Shown: positions 17,870 through 27,225, counted from the first letter of the stretch. The stretch is 64,000 nucleotides of DNA from Alistipes sp. ZOR0009 (GCF_000798815.1 NZ_JTLD01000020.1:1-64000), one strand, 5' to 3'. Translations and numbers: made by a program. The notes: generated by a model not told the origin, from the sequence alone.

Positions 17870-20170
17870 ATGAAAAAAGTAGCACTTGGTTTTACGCTAA
17901 TACTCTCTATGTTGGGAGTTAATGCACAAAATAGTACAGCAATAGATAAAAAGGTCAATGCCCTTTTGAAGCAGATGACCTTAGAAGAGAAAGTTGGGCA
18001 GATGTGCCAGCTTACTCTTAATTCTATTGGCGAAGGGCCTGATATTTTTACGTCGGTTGAACCCTATAGGGTGGATGATGGCCGCATAAAAAGGGCAATT
18101 GTAGACTACAAGGTTGGCTCCATCTTGAATACCTCTAATAATAGAGCACTTTCACTAGAGCAGTGGCATCAGGTAGCCGTTCGTATTCATGAAGAGGCAA
18201 TGAAAACCCGCATGAAAATTCCCGTAATTTTTGGGATAGATGCCATACATGGTGTTAACTACACGCAGGGATCTACGCTATTTCCACAGGAGCTGGCGAT
18301 GGCTGCAACATGGAATCGAGATCTTGTACAAAGAGGGGCGGCTATTACCTCCTACGAAATGAGGGCTTCGTCTATTCCTTGGAACTTTTCTCCAGTACTG
18401 GATTTAGGTTTAGATCCTCGTTGGCCTCGTTTTTGGGAAACTTTTGGGGAAGATCCCTACTTGACTTCAGAGATGGGTGTGCAGATGATAAAAGGTTATC
18501 AAGGAGCTCAGAACAACGTTGCTGCGTTCGATAAGGGGGCTGCCTGTTTGAAGCACTTCCTTGGCTACTCTGTTCCCGTAAGCGGAAAGGATAGGACGCC
18601 AGCGCTTATTCCAGAAAACTATTTGAGAGAGTACCATTTGCCATCATTTAAGGCTGCCATTGAGCAGGGTGCTAAAACATTGATGGTTAATTCGGGCATA
18701 ATAAATGGAGAGTCGGTGCATGCAAGCCGTCGTATCCTTACTGATTTGTTGAAGAAGGAGTTGAAGTTTAAGGGTGTTGTTGTGACGGATTGGGCTGATA
18801 TTGAGAATCTTTATAAGCGTGATAGAATTGCGGCAACGCCCAAAGAGGCGGTGAAACTCTCTGTTAATGCAGGCATAGATATGTCTATGGTTCCTTATTC
18901 TGTCGATTTTTGCGACTACCTGATACAGCTTGTAAAAGAAGGAGAGGTGAAGATGGAAAGGATTGATGATGCTGTAAGCCGTATTCTTAAGTTGAAGTAT
19001 GAGCTGGGCCTTTTTGAAAAGCCAATTACCGATTACAAAGAATATACTCAATTTGGATCTAAGGAGTTTGAGAAATCATCGTATAGTGCCGCCTGTGAGG
19101 CCATAACATTGCTTAAGAATGAAAATGTTTTACCACTTAGCAAAGGGGTGAAGGTTTTGGTGACAGGCCCTAATGCTAACTCTATGAGAACTCTTAATGG
19201 AGGTTGGAGCTACTCGTGGCAAGGCGAAAAAACCGAAGAGTTTGCCCAGAAGTACAATACAATACTGGAAGCAGTAACCAGCAAGTTTGGGAAAGAAAAC
19301 GTGCTGTACGAAGCCGGAGTAGAGTATAACATGAAGGGTGTTTATCATGACGAGATTATGGGTGATTTTAATGCCGTACAGCAAAAGGCTGCTCAGGCAG
19401 ATTATATAATTGCCTGTATTGGCGAAAACTCGTATACCGAGAAACCTGGTGATCTTCAGGATTTGTACTTATCGGAGAATCAGGAAAATTTGGTAAGAGA
19501 GTTGGCCAAGAGTGGTAAGCCCATTATTCTTATTTTGAATGAAGGACGTCCGCGTATAATAAGCCGAATAGAGCGTCTTGTAAAGGGTGTGGTAATGGCT
19601 TACCTTCCAGGTAACTTTGGCGGAGATGCGTTGGCAGATGTTTTGGCCGGAGATGTAAATCCTTCCGGAAAGCTCCCATTTACCTATCCTGCATATCCTA
19701 ACTCTTTAATCGCCTACCACCATAAGCCAGCCGAAGAGCAAAAAAAGTCGGAGGGAGCTTATGACTATAATGGCGAATTTACGCCTCAGTATCCCTTTGG
19801 TTTCGGACTTTCATACACCTCGTTTACTTATAGCCAGCTTGCCTTGTCTGGTAAAAATATGGGTAAGGATGGCTCTTTAGAGGTTACCGTAAAGGTGAAA
19901 AATAGCGGAAGCAGAGACGGAATGGAGGTTGTAAAGCTATTTGTTTCGGACGTTGTGGCTTCATTAACCCCCGATGTTAAAAGATTAAAAGGATTCCAGA
20001 AGATTGCTCTTAAGCCAGGGGAGGAGAAGTTGGTAACCTTCCGTTTAACGCCTAGCGATCTGAAGTTTGTAGATCTTAGCAACAGATCTGTAGCCGAAAA
20101 GGGTGAGTTTGTGGTTGAGGTGGCAAACCTTTCTAGCTCATTCAACCTGACAGAGAACATTCTATTTTAG
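17870..20170 (+). CDS. GH3 beta-glucosidase
   Basis: Exo-acting beta-glucosidase of 766 aa that would release glucose from the oligosaccharides made by the GH16 enzymes, in the periplasm (signal peptide MKKVALGFTLILSMLGVNAQ). The order is the standard GH3 one: N-terminal TIM barrel (~25-375) with KHFLGYS and the nucleophile motif GVVVTDWADI (D307), a C-terminal alpha/beta sandwich (~410-640) with GENSYTEKPGD and LNEGRP, and a fibronectin-like domain (~660-765) with GMEVVKLFVSD. The overall pattern resembles BglX-type enzymes. Last gene of the glucan locus, followed by a terminator. Confidence 0.94.
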   Translation: MKKVALGFTLILSMLGVNAQNSTAIDKKVNALLKQMTLEEKVGQMCQLTLNSIGEGPDIFTSVEPYRVDDGRIKRAIVDYKVGSILNTSNNRALSLEQWHQVAVRIHEEAMKTRMKIPVIFGIDAIHGVNYTQGSTLFPQELAMAATWNRDLVQRGAAITSYEMRASSIPWNFSPVLDLGLDPRWPRFWETFGEDPYLTSEMGVQMIKGYQGAQNNVAAFDKGAACLKHFLGYSVPVSGKDRTPALIPENYLREYHLPSFKAAIEQGAKTLMVNSGIINGESVHASRRILTDLLKKELKFKGVVVTDWADIENLYKRDRIAATPKEAVKLSVNAGIDMSMVPYSVDFCDYLIQLVKEGEVKMERIDDAVSRILKLKYELGLFEKPITDYKEYTQFGSKEFEKSSYSAACEAITLLKNENVLPLSKGVKVLVTGPNANSMRTLNGGWSYSWQGEKTEEFAQKYNTILEAVTSKFGKENVLYEAGVEYNMKGVYHDEIMGDFNAVQQKAAQADYIIACIGENSYTEKPGDLQDLYLSENQENLVRELAKSGKPIILILNEGRPRIISRIERLVKGVVMAYLPGNFGGDALADVLAGDVNPSGKLPFTYPAYPNSLIAYHHKPAEEQKKSEGAYDYNGEFTPQYPFGFGLSYTSFTYSQLALSGKNMGKDGSLEVTVKVKNSGSRDGMEVVKLFVSDVVASLTPDVKRLKGFQKIALKPGEEKLVTFRLTPSDLKFVDLSNRSVAEKGEFVVEVANLSSSFNLTENILF

Positions 20171-20182
20171 CAGTTTATTTTG

Positions 20183-20230
20183 CCTTAACCTGTTGCTTAT
20201 TTACAATTTGCTAGCAGGTTGAGGTTTTTT
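20183..20230 (+). terminator. Rho-independent terminator after GH3
   Basis: CCTTAACCTG (20183-20192) pairs with CAGGTTGAGG (20215-20224), with one G-U pair and a 22-nt loop, followed by TTTTTT. It closes the glucan locus before the regulator of the next operon. Confidence 0.75.
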
Positions 20231-20234
20231 AGTT

Positions 20235-20408
20235 CCTACCAGTACATACCAAACTGGAATGTTGGCAAAACTGCATCATTTGGTGTTATTTACGTTGTTT
20301 TAGTGGCTCGCATGGATTGATGATGGAAAAAAGGTTGGTATAATTCCGTGAAAATTTAGGCTTGTTTGCATTGTTTTTTATTTTTTTTGCCTACTATTGC
20401 CTACCAGT
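20235..20408. promoter_or_regulatory. Candidate operator repeats upstream of the GntR-type regulator
   Basis: CCTACCAGT occurs at 20235-20243 and again at 20400-20408, just before the regulator's start codon. At the first copy, CCAGT/ACTGG (20239-20243 and 20253-20257) is inverted. ATACCAA (20246-20252) has its inverse TTGGTAT at 20335-20341. Repeats like these beside a GntR/LacI-type regulator suggest autoregulation. The factor itself is inferred. Confidence 0.35.
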
Positions 20409-20422
20409 TAAGATGCGGTTTT

Positions 20423-21430
20423 ATGGATAAACTTGATTACATAAAAATAGACAGTAAGCTTTCTGTTTCGAAGTATAAGCAAATTGTAAACTCCATAGTG
20501 AGTTCGATAGGCGATGGCCTTTTGAAGAAGGGGGATCGGATGCCTTCTATAAATGCAATTTGTAGCAGATTTGAGCTATCGCGCGATACGGTTCTTGCAG
20601 CGTACAACGATCTTAAATCTCGAGGAATCTTATCCGCTCATCCGGGGAAGGCCTACTACATCGAATCTACCAATGTGGATGTCGAGCAGAATATCATGCT
20701 TCTGTACGACGAGCTAAATGCTTTTAAGGAGGAGATGTACAACTCCTTTATAAAAAGAATTAACGGGAAGGCAAACGTCGATCTATACTTCCACAACTTC
20801 AACCGTAAGATTTTCGACTATCTACTTCGCGAGAATAACTACAAGTATACTGCCTACGTAATCATGCCTACGCAGTTTACCGATATTGCGGAGATAATAC
20901 GCGAACTGAATGGGAAGGTGTATATCCTAGACCAACTGCCTATCGAGCTGAAGTATAGGTATCCTGCCGTTTATCAGAATTTTGATAAGCAGGTGTACGC
21001 TGGCCTTTCGGAGGCGAAGCATCTTATATTGAAGTATAGGAAAATCATATTTGTTTATCCAGGAGGGAAGGAGCCCGAATCGGAGCTAAGAGGATTTATC
21101 CGCTTTTGTAAGGAGATTGGCATGCCTTTCGAAATATCCAGCGATTTGGTGGAGCGCACACCCCGACAGGGTGAGGCCTACATGGTTGTTAACGACCAGC
21201 ATTTGGTTGAGATCGTTAAGTTGGCGCGGGCCAATCTGCTCGAAATAGGGAAGGATTTGGGTATTATATCGCTAAATGATACCCCTCTAAAGGAGGTGGT
21301 TGCCAACGGTATAACGACGATATCAACCAACTTTGGAATGATGGGCGAAATACTTGCAGAGCAAATCCTGCAGAAGAAATCGGAGCAGATAGAGAATCCT
21401 TTTTCATTAATTGTTAGAGAGTCACTTTAA
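20423..21430 (+). CDS. GntR-type HTH regulator with LacI-like sugar-binding domain
   Basis: Transcription factor of 335 aa. I start at ATG 20423 (MDKLDYIKID). The longer reading from 20366 adds a hydrophobic stretch unlike the family and is rejected. Residues ~15-80 form the winged helix of GntR proteins (YKQIVNSIVSSIGDGLLKKG, FELSRDTVLAAYNDLKSRGI). Residues ~95-330 resemble the periplasmic-binding-protein-like effector domain of LacI/GalR regulators, including the late GITTISTNFGMMGEILAEQIL. It is first in an apparent operon with sugar genes, 11 bp before the nucleotidyltransferase, so it probably senses galactose or a related sugar (inference). Confidence 0.88.
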   Translation: MDKLDYIKIDSKLSVSKYKQIVNSIVSSIGDGLLKKGDRMPSINAICSRFELSRDTVLAAYNDLKSRGILSAHPGKAYYIESTNVDVEQNIMLLYDELNAFKEEMYNSFIKRINGKANVDLYFHNFNRKIFDYLLRENNYKYTAYVIMPTQFTDIAEIIRELNGKVYILDQLPIELKYRYPAVYQNFDKQVYAGLSEAKHLILKYRKIIFVYPGGKEPESELRGFIRFCKEIGMPFEISSDLVERTPRQGEAYMVVNDQHLVEIVKLARANLLEIGKDLGIISLNDTPLKEVVANGITTISTNFGMMGEILAEQILQKKSEQIENPFSLIVRESL

Positions 21431-21441
21431 ATAACTTGTAA

Positions 21442-22350
21442 ATGAAACCTACATTGTTGATACTCGCAGCGGGTATGGGTAGCCGCTACGGTAGCTTAAA
21501 GCAGATGGACGGTCTTGGACCTAACGGGGAAACAATCATGGACTATTCGGTGTATGATGCCATCCGTGCTGGCTTTGGGAAGGTCGTTTTTGTTATCCGT
21601 GAAAACTTTGAGAAAGATTTTAGAGAAGTTTTTTCGAAGGAGCGATACGGAAATAAAATCGAGGTGGATTATGTTTTGCAGGAGCTGGATAAAATTCCAA
21701 GCCAGTTTGCCCTTAATCCAGAAAGAACCAAACCTTGGGGAACCAACCATGCTGTTATGATGGCGAAGGAGGTTATTAACGAGCCTTTTGCTGTTATCAA
21801 TGCCGACGACTTCTATGGCAAAAATGCTTTTGCGGTGCTTGGTAAGTATCTTTCGGAGTTAAACGGAAGTTCTAACCAGTACTGTATGGTGGGCTACTAT
21901 CTTGGGAATACCCTTTCTGAGATGGGGGCTGTTTCGAGAGGTGTTTGCTCGGCTGATACCGAAGGAAACTTGACAAGCGTTGTTGAGCGTACCCATATTG
22001 AAAAGCTGGACGGAGTGATCAGCTACAAGGATGAAGCGGGCAACCTCGTTGCTCTAGGCGATAAAACTATCGTCTCGATGAACATGTGGGGCTTTACTCC
22101 CGACTACTTCGAGCACTCAGATGCTATGTTTAGCGATTTCCTTGCAAACAACATGGAGAATATCAAATCTGAATTTTTTATTCCATTGGTGGTAAACAAT
22201 CTAATTAGTACTGGTACAGCGAAACTTCGTGTTTTGGATACCGATGCGCAATGGTTTGGAGTTACCTATCAAGGTGATCGTCCTGCGGTTATCGAGAAAT
22301 TGAATAGCCTTATTGCAAAAGGAGAGTATCCTAATAACTTGTGGGCATAA
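21442..22350 (+). CDS. Sugar-phosphate nucleotidyltransferase-like protein
   Basis: 302-aa protein with the Rossmann-type NTP-transferase fold: N-terminal LILAAGMGSRYGSLKQMD is the nucleotide-binding loop, and VINADDFYGKNA carries the acidic metal-binding pair. The family includes UTP:glucose-1-phosphate uridylyltransferases. The reaction here is not certain. It lies between a sugar regulator and galM/symporter/galK, and no galT or galE is nearby, so it may turn galactose-1-phosphate (or the product of the downstream kinase) into a UDP-sugar. That role is inference. A hairpin follows before galM. An alternative is an unrelated sugar-1-phosphate activation. Confidence 0.8.
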   Translation: MKPTLLILAAGMGSRYGSLKQMDGLGPNGETIMDYSVYDAIRAGFGKVVFVIRENFEKDFREVFSKERYGNKIEVDYVLQELDKIPSQFALNPERTKPWGTNHAVMMAKEVINEPFAVINADDFYGKNAFAVLGKYLSELNGSSNQYCMVGYYLGNTLSEMGAVSRGVCSADTEGNLTSVVERTHIEKLDGVISYKDEAGNLVALGDKTIVSMNMWGFTPDYFEHSDAMFSDFLANNMENIKSEFFIPLVVNNLISTGTAKLRVLDTDAQWFGVTYQGDRPAVIEKLNSLIAKGEYPNNLWA

Positions 22351-22358
22351 ATATGATG

Positions 22359-22390
22359 GGCCTCATTCGCGAAGAGCCGCGGGTGAGGCC
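22359..22390 (+). other. Intercistronic hairpin before galM
   Basis: GGCCTCA (22359-22365) pairs with TGAGGCC (22384-22390). The loop contains the palindrome TTCGCGAA. There is no T run (TTAATAAATAAC follows), so it is more likely an RNA processing or stability element than a terminator. Confidence 0.5.
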
Positions 22391-22407
22391 TTAATAAATA
22401 ACATTTG

Positions 22408-23460
22408 ATGAGAGTTTCAGTCGACAAATTTGGTGTTACCCCACAAAACGAGCAGGTTGACATAGTTACCATCGAGAGCGATAACGGCTCCTACATTAAG
22501 CTGACCAACTATGGAGCAAAGCTTGTCGCTTTGGTTGTTCCCGATAGCGAGGGGCGCTTAGACGATATCGTATTAGGGTACAACACGCTTGATGGCTACC
22601 TAGTTGGGAATCGTTTTTTTGGATCGAATCCTGGGCGTTATGCCAACCGTATAAAGGGGGCACAGCTTACCATCGATGGAGTAACCTACAAGCTGCCCGC
22701 CAATGAAGGTGAAAACCTGCTTCATGGCGGAGAAAAAGCTTTCGATGGCGTTATTTGGAGCTACGAAATTCAGGAGAACAGCGTATCGTTTCAGTACCTG
22801 AGCCCAGATGGGGAAAACGGATTCCCCGGTGCGCTGGATACAACGATTACCTACAGATGGACTAAGGACTTTAAGCTGATTATAGACTATAGGGCTACAA
22901 CGAGCAAGCCTACTCATGTCAACTTAACGCATCATTCGTACTTTAACTTAGATGGAGAGGGCGCAGGATCTATTGCAGATCATAAAATAGCTATTGATGC
23001 ATCTCATTATTTGGAGGTTGGCGAAGGGCTTATTCCAACAGGCAGATATCTTTCGGTAGATGGCACCCCGTTGGATTTGAGGCATGAGCAGCGAATAGGT
23101 GATGTTGCTGATAGCGACTTCCCAGCAATGAAAAGTGCGCTAGGTTTTGACCATTGCTACGTGCTAGACCATAAGAATGAGGCTATGAGTCATTGTGCTC
23201 GTGTATTTTCGCCTAAGTCTGGACGAACAATGGACGTGTTTACAACATTACCCGGACTCCAATTTTACTCCTGCAACCATGTTGCCAGCGAGGTGGCTGG
23301 TAAATCAGGCGTAGGATATCCAATTAGAAGTTCGCTATGCTTGGAACCGCAGTTTTTTCCCAACACTCCCAACATTGGAACTTTTCCAAGTACCTTACTT
23401 GTACCTAACCAGGAATACAATCAAACAATTATTTATCAGTTTAACTTTAAAACACAGTAA
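22408..23460 (+). CDS. galM: Aldose 1-epimerase (mutarotase)
   Basis: Interconverts alpha and beta anomers of galactose or glucose, so that the kinase receives the alpha form. 350 aa. I start at ATG 22408; a TTG one codon earlier is also in frame. Family features: NPGRYANRI, GGEKAFDGVIW, the catalytic-histidine region THVNLTHHSYFNL, then FDHCYVLDH and a C-terminal PQFFPNTPN. No signal peptide, so cytoplasmic. It lies 57 bp after the nucleotidyltransferase and 3 bp before the symporter, which indicates one operon. Confidence 0.93.
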   Translation: MRVSVDKFGVTPQNEQVDIVTIESDNGSYIKLTNYGAKLVALVVPDSEGRLDDIVLGYNTLDGYLVGNRFFGSNPGRYANRIKGAQLTIDGVTYKLPANEGENLLHGGEKAFDGVIWSYEIQENSVSFQYLSPDGENGFPGALDTTITYRWTKDFKLIIDYRATTSKPTHVNLTHHSYFNLDGEGAGSIADHKIAIDASHYLEVGEGLIPTGRYLSVDGTPLDLRHEQRIGDVADSDFPAMKSALGFDHCYVLDHKNEAMSHCARVFSPKSGRTMDVFTTLPGLQFYSCNHVASEVAGKSGVGYPIRSSLCLEPQFFPNTPNIGTFPSTLLVPNQEYNQTIIYQFNFKTQ

Positions 23461-23463
23461 CAC

Positions 23464-25095
23464 ATGTCATTTTCAACATTAGACTACTGCGTGCTGATGG
23501 CCTACATCCTAATTATAATTAGTGTAGGATTGTGGGTTTCTCGAAACAAAGGTGGCAAAAAGAAGAATGCCTCGGAATACTTTATTGCCGATAAAAGCCT
23601 TAAATGGTGGGTTATCGGAACTTCACTTATTGCAAGTAACATCTCTGCCGAACAATTTATTGCCATGTCAGGATCGGGATTTGCAATTGGTATGGGGATC
23701 GCTTCCTACGAGTTTATGGCCGCGCTTACGCTTATTATTGTTGCGGTTTTCTTCCTGCCTATCTTTCTGAAAAAGGGCATCTATACCATGCCTGAGTTCT
23801 TAGAGCAGCGTTACGATAAGCGCGTAAAAACCGTAATGGCCATCTTTTGGCTTGTTGTTTTTATCTTCGTAAACCTTGCATCTATTCTTTACCTAGGGGC
23901 GTTAACCATTAAGAATGTTCTTTTCGAGGGGCAAAGCCTGCTAATATCCGGGGTGGTGGTTGATCCGCTTTGGATTGGTATTATTGCACTAGGCCTTTTA
24001 GCGGCCTCTTTTGCCATCTTTGGTGGTCTTAAGGCGGTTGCTGTTACTGACGTGGTGCAGGTGGTATTTCTTATTGGTGGTGGATTGGTAACCACTTTTG
24101 TAGCCCTTAAGGCGCTTGGACAAGGTAATGCTTTTGATGGTTTTATCTCTCTTACTCGCGATCATAAGGATCACTTTGATATGATTTTAACCCAAGGTAA
24201 GACGATGATTGCCGATGGGAAGGGTGGGATGAAAGATGCCTACATCGACCTTCCTGGTATTAGCGTGCTTATTGGGGGAATGTGGATTGCTAACCTTTAC
24301 TACTGGGGATGTAACCAGTTTATTATTCAGCGTGCGCTTGCTGCCAAAAGTATTGGTGAAGCTCAGAAGGGTTTGGCCTTTGCTGGATTCCTTAAGCTGC
24401 TTTTGCCTCTTATTGTTGTTATTCCAGGTATCGTCGCTTTTGCTTTAAATGCAGATATCAGCAAGCCTGATGAGGCATACCCTTGGTTGTTGTCTAACAT
24501 TGTCCCTACAGGGATTAAAGGATTGGCTTTTGCGGCTCTTGTTGCGGCCATCATTGGTTCTGTTGCTGGTATGCTTAACAGTATTTCTACCATCTTTACC
24601 ATGGATATCTACAAGGGATTCATTAATAAGACCGCTTCGCAAAACAACCTGGTGCTTACAGGACGTATTTCGGCCGGGGTAGCGCTTATCATTGCCTTCC
24701 CAGTTGCAATTATGCTTCAAAATCTCGATCAAGCTTTCCAGTTCATTCAGGAATTTACGGGTTTTGTTAGTCCTGGAGCTTTGGCAATCTTCTTGCTTGG
24801 GTTCTTCTGGAAGAAGGCTTCTGCAAATGGTGCGCTACTTGCCGCACTTGGTACATTTATCTTCTCGGTCCTATTCAAGTTCTTAACCCCATCGCTTCCT
24901 TTTATGGATCGTATGGGCATCGTATTCCTTCTTTGCGTTCTTGTTATGGTGGTTACGGCTTATATCGAAGGTGCTAAACCTAGCGAGAAGGCTATTACTA
25001 TCACGCCCGATATGTTTAAGACTACGACTAAGTTTAAGATATCTGCGGCCTTAATTGTTATTATTCTTACTGTAATTTACACCATTTGGTGGTAA
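23464..25095 (+). CDS. Sodium:solute symporter (SSS family), probable sugar importer
   Basis: Inner-membrane transporter, 543 aa, with about 14 hydrophobic segments and the SSS-family hallmarks: WWVIGTSLIASNISAEQFI near the N-terminus, the SGLT-like GMWIANLYYWGCNQFIIQRA in the middle, and a core rich in Gly, Ala and Ser. Members couple sodium entry to uptake of sugars and other small solutes. Between galM and galK, the likely substrate is galactose or glucose (inference). Spacing of 3 bp to galM and 6 bp to galK supports co-transcription. Confidence 0.92.
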   Translation: MSFSTLDYCVLMAYILIIISVGLWVSRNKGGKKKNASEYFIADKSLKWWVIGTSLIASNISAEQFIAMSGSGFAIGMGIASYEFMAALTLIIVAVFFLPIFLKKGIYTMPEFLEQRYDKRVKTVMAIFWLVVFIFVNLASILYLGALTIKNVLFEGQSLLISGVVVDPLWIGIIALGLLAASFAIFGGLKAVAVTDVVQVVFLIGGGLVTTFVALKALGQGNAFDGFISLTRDHKDHFDMILTQGKTMIADGKGGMKDAYIDLPGISVLIGGMWIANLYYWGCNQFIIQRALAAKSIGEAQKGLAFAGFLKLLLPLIVVIPGIVAFALNADISKPDEAYPWLLSNIVPTGIKGLAFAALVAAIIGSVAGMLNSISTIFTMDIYKGFINKTASQNNLVLTGRISAGVALIIAFPVAIMLQNLDQAFQFIQEFTGFVSPGALAIFLLGFFWKKASANGALLAALGTFIFSVLFKFLTPSLPFMDRMGIVFLLCVLVMVVTAYIEGAKPSEKAITITPDMFKTTTKFKISAALIVIILTVIYTIWW

Positions 25096-25101
25096 TCAGA
25101 T

Positions 25102-26259
25102 ATGTCAATGCTTTTAGATAAGATAAGTAATCTTTTTAAGGAAAAATATAGCACCTCTGGAGCGGTTTTCGCTGCTCCAGGGCGTGTTAACCTAATAGGA
25201 GAGCACACAGATTACAATTTAGGTTTTGTTTTACCCGGCGCTATCGATAAGGCCATATTTTTAGAAATCAGGCTTAACGGTACCGATTCTTTTAACGTGG
25301 CATCGGTAGATTTTAATGAGGAAACCACCTTTAAGGCCGATGGTCAAAAATCTTCCTACTCTTGGGCCAACTACATTATTGGCGTTATTATGGAGATTAA
25401 GGAGATTTCTGGTAAGGTGTCGCAAGGTTTTGACTGCGTTTTTGGAGGTAATGTACCTTTAGGTGGCGGAATGTCTTCTTCTGCGGCGCTTGAAAGCGCT
25501 TTCGCTTTTGCTATTAACGAGCTAAACGGCTTTGGACTTTCTAAGATGGAGCTAGCAAAGGTTGGGCAGATGGCCGAGCATCACTATGCTGGCGTTCGTT
25601 GTGGTATAATGGACCAGTTTGCTTCGTTGCATGGCGAAGAGGGCAAGTTAATGAAGTTGGACTGCCGATCTTTAGAGTATGAACTGGTTCCTTTTAAGTT
25701 GCAAGATCATAAGGTGATTCTTCTCGATACCAACGTAAAGCATTCGCTTGCCTCTACCGAGTATAACGTACGCCGAGGTCAATGCGAAGAGGGTGTTGCT
25801 GCAATTGCCAAAAGGCATCCAGAGGTACACAGTTTACGTGATGTAACTCCCGAAATGTTAGAAGTGGTAAGATCTGAGGTTGACCCTGTTACCATGATGC
25901 GTTGCGAATATGTAGTTGAGGAAAACATTCGTTTGAGCAATGCATGTAAAGCACTTGCTGCTGGTGATATCCAAACGTTTGGCAAGGAGATGTTCGGGTC
26001 GCATGAAGGGCTATCTAAAAAGTATGCTGTTAGCTGCCAAGAGCTCGATTTTCTTGTAGATATTGCAAAGAGTACTCCAGGGGTTATTGGTTCGCGTATG
26101 ATGGGAGGTGGATTTGGTGGTTGTACCATTAGCGTGGTTGCCAACGAAGTTCACGACCAGTTTGTACAAAATGCAACTGTTGAATTTGAGAAGCAGTTTG
26201 GCCAAAAGCCGCTTGTATATGATGTGGTTATCAGCAGTGGTGCTCGTAGATTGTCATAG
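25102..26259 (+). CDS. galK: Galactokinase
   Basis: Phosphorylates galactose to galactose-1-phosphate with ATP, in the cytoplasm; 385 aa, normal for the family. The galactokinase signature GRVNLIGEHTDYN is at 27-39. The GHMP ATP-binding motif PLGGGMSSSAALE, the substrate region CGIMDQFAS and the C-terminal GGGFGGCTISVV are intact. ATG 25102 is used; the next ATG, two codons on, is also possible. It is last in the operon and is followed by a strong terminator. The usual partner enzymes GalT and GalE are not in this window. Confidence 0.96.
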   Translation: MSMLLDKISNLFKEKYSTSGAVFAAPGRVNLIGEHTDYNLGFVLPGAIDKAIFLEIRLNGTDSFNVASVDFNEETTFKADGQKSSYSWANYIIGVIMEIKEISGKVSQGFDCVFGGNVPLGGGMSSSAALESAFAFAINELNGFGLSKMELAKVGQMAEHHYAGVRCGIMDQFASLHGEEGKLMKLDCRSLEYELVPFKLQDHKVILLDTNVKHSLASTEYNVRRGQCEEGVAAIAKRHPEVHSLRDVTPEMLEVVRSEVDPVTMMRCEYVVEENIRLSNACKALAAGDIQTFGKEMFGSHEGLSKKYAVSCQELDFLVDIAKSTPGVIGSRMMGGGFGGCTISVVANEVHDQFVQNATVEFEKQFGQKPLVYDVVISSGARRLS

Positions 26260-26352
26260 CTAGTGTACGAATCTTAATAGATGAAGTAACTAATAGGTGA
26301 TACTCAATTTTCGATTATCCATACTAAAAATAGGAAATTGGTATTACAACAA

Positions 26353-26381
26353 AAAGGCTGCCTTGATAGAGGGCAGCCTTT
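26353..26381 (+). terminator. Terminator after galK
   Basis: AAAGGCTGCC (26353-26362) pairs perfectly with GGCAGCCTTT (26372-26381) around a 9-nt loop. A and T runs flank it, so it may serve both galK and the convergent flavin reductase gene. Confidence 0.8.
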
Positions 26382-26457
26382 CGTATTTTATACATGGTAA
26401 GTCAATATTGGTAGCAGTACTCAAATGGGTAACCTTACCGTTGCTTACCGCATTTGG

Positions 26458-26958
26458 CTATTTTGCGTAGGTGTTAACGATTTCAGCTACGTACACTCGG
26501 TGGTAATCCTTGTGCGGATAGTGCTTTTCAATGTTTTGATCCAAAAAGTTTTCTGGGTTAAGGTCTGCAAAGTAGAGTTTCTTACACTCTAGCACCAACT
26601 TTGCCTCCTGAAAGAACACGCTTCCGTTGTCGGAAGCAACGGGGGTTAGCCCCGATTCGGCTATTTTATCAGACTTCCGTCCCGAAATGGTTCCGCAAAG
26701 CTGTAGGGTCTTGCGATGTTTCTCTTCAAAAAATGAAAGGGTAAAAAAGTTTTCCCGTTCAATAAACTCGTAGGTATAACGTGTTGGTCTTACAAAGATA
26801 AAGGCAACAGGCCTATTCCATAGTTCGCCCAGTCCTCCCCACGATGCGGTCATCGTATTACAGCTTTCGGTGTTACCTGCGGTAACAAGCATCCAATCCT
26901 TGCCTATTAGCTTGGTGGCGCTTTGCTTTAGGTCGTTTATGTTTATCTTTTTAAGCAT
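26458..26958 (-). CDS. Flavin reductase-like FMN-binding protein
   Basis: 166-aa cytoplasmic protein with the FMN-binding split-barrel fold of flavin reductases: DWMLVTAGNTESCNTMTASW at the N-terminus is the flavin-contact region, followed by VFVRPTRYTYEFIE-type sequence and FFTLSFFEEKHRK. Such small Bacteroidota proteins are predicted to reduce flavins or related cofactors with NAD(P)H; the physiological substrate is unknown. It is a single gene transcribed divergently from the EamA transporter, with 294 bp between and no obvious TAnnTTTG element on its side. Confidence 0.85.
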   Translation of the reverse strand: MLKKININDLKQSATKLIGKDWMLVTAGNTESCNTMTASWGGLGELWNRPVAFIFVRPTRYTYEFIERENFFTLSFFEEKHRKTLQLCGTISGRKSDKIAESGLTPVASDNGSVFFQEAKLVLECKKLYFADLNPENFLDQNIEKHYPHKDYHRVYVAEIVNTYAK

Positions 26959-27225
26959 ATCTGGTCTGTTTTATAAGTAGCAATATTAAAATGTTTTTGG
27001 TTGATTGCAACTTTTTACAATCTTTTATTTCATCTTTTTTACGTGCTCTTTATATACCTCCGTTTGTGCATCGGCTAGCACGAATTGCTGCTTATTTGTG
27101 GTCTCCTTTCTCCTTGTGCTATCTATATGGGGTTGACATAGAGTGTTTAGTGTCTGGTTTTTACACTTTTGCCTTTTTTGAGGCAACCATTGTCATTTTT
27201 TTCGCTGTAATTTTGGTCATAATAC

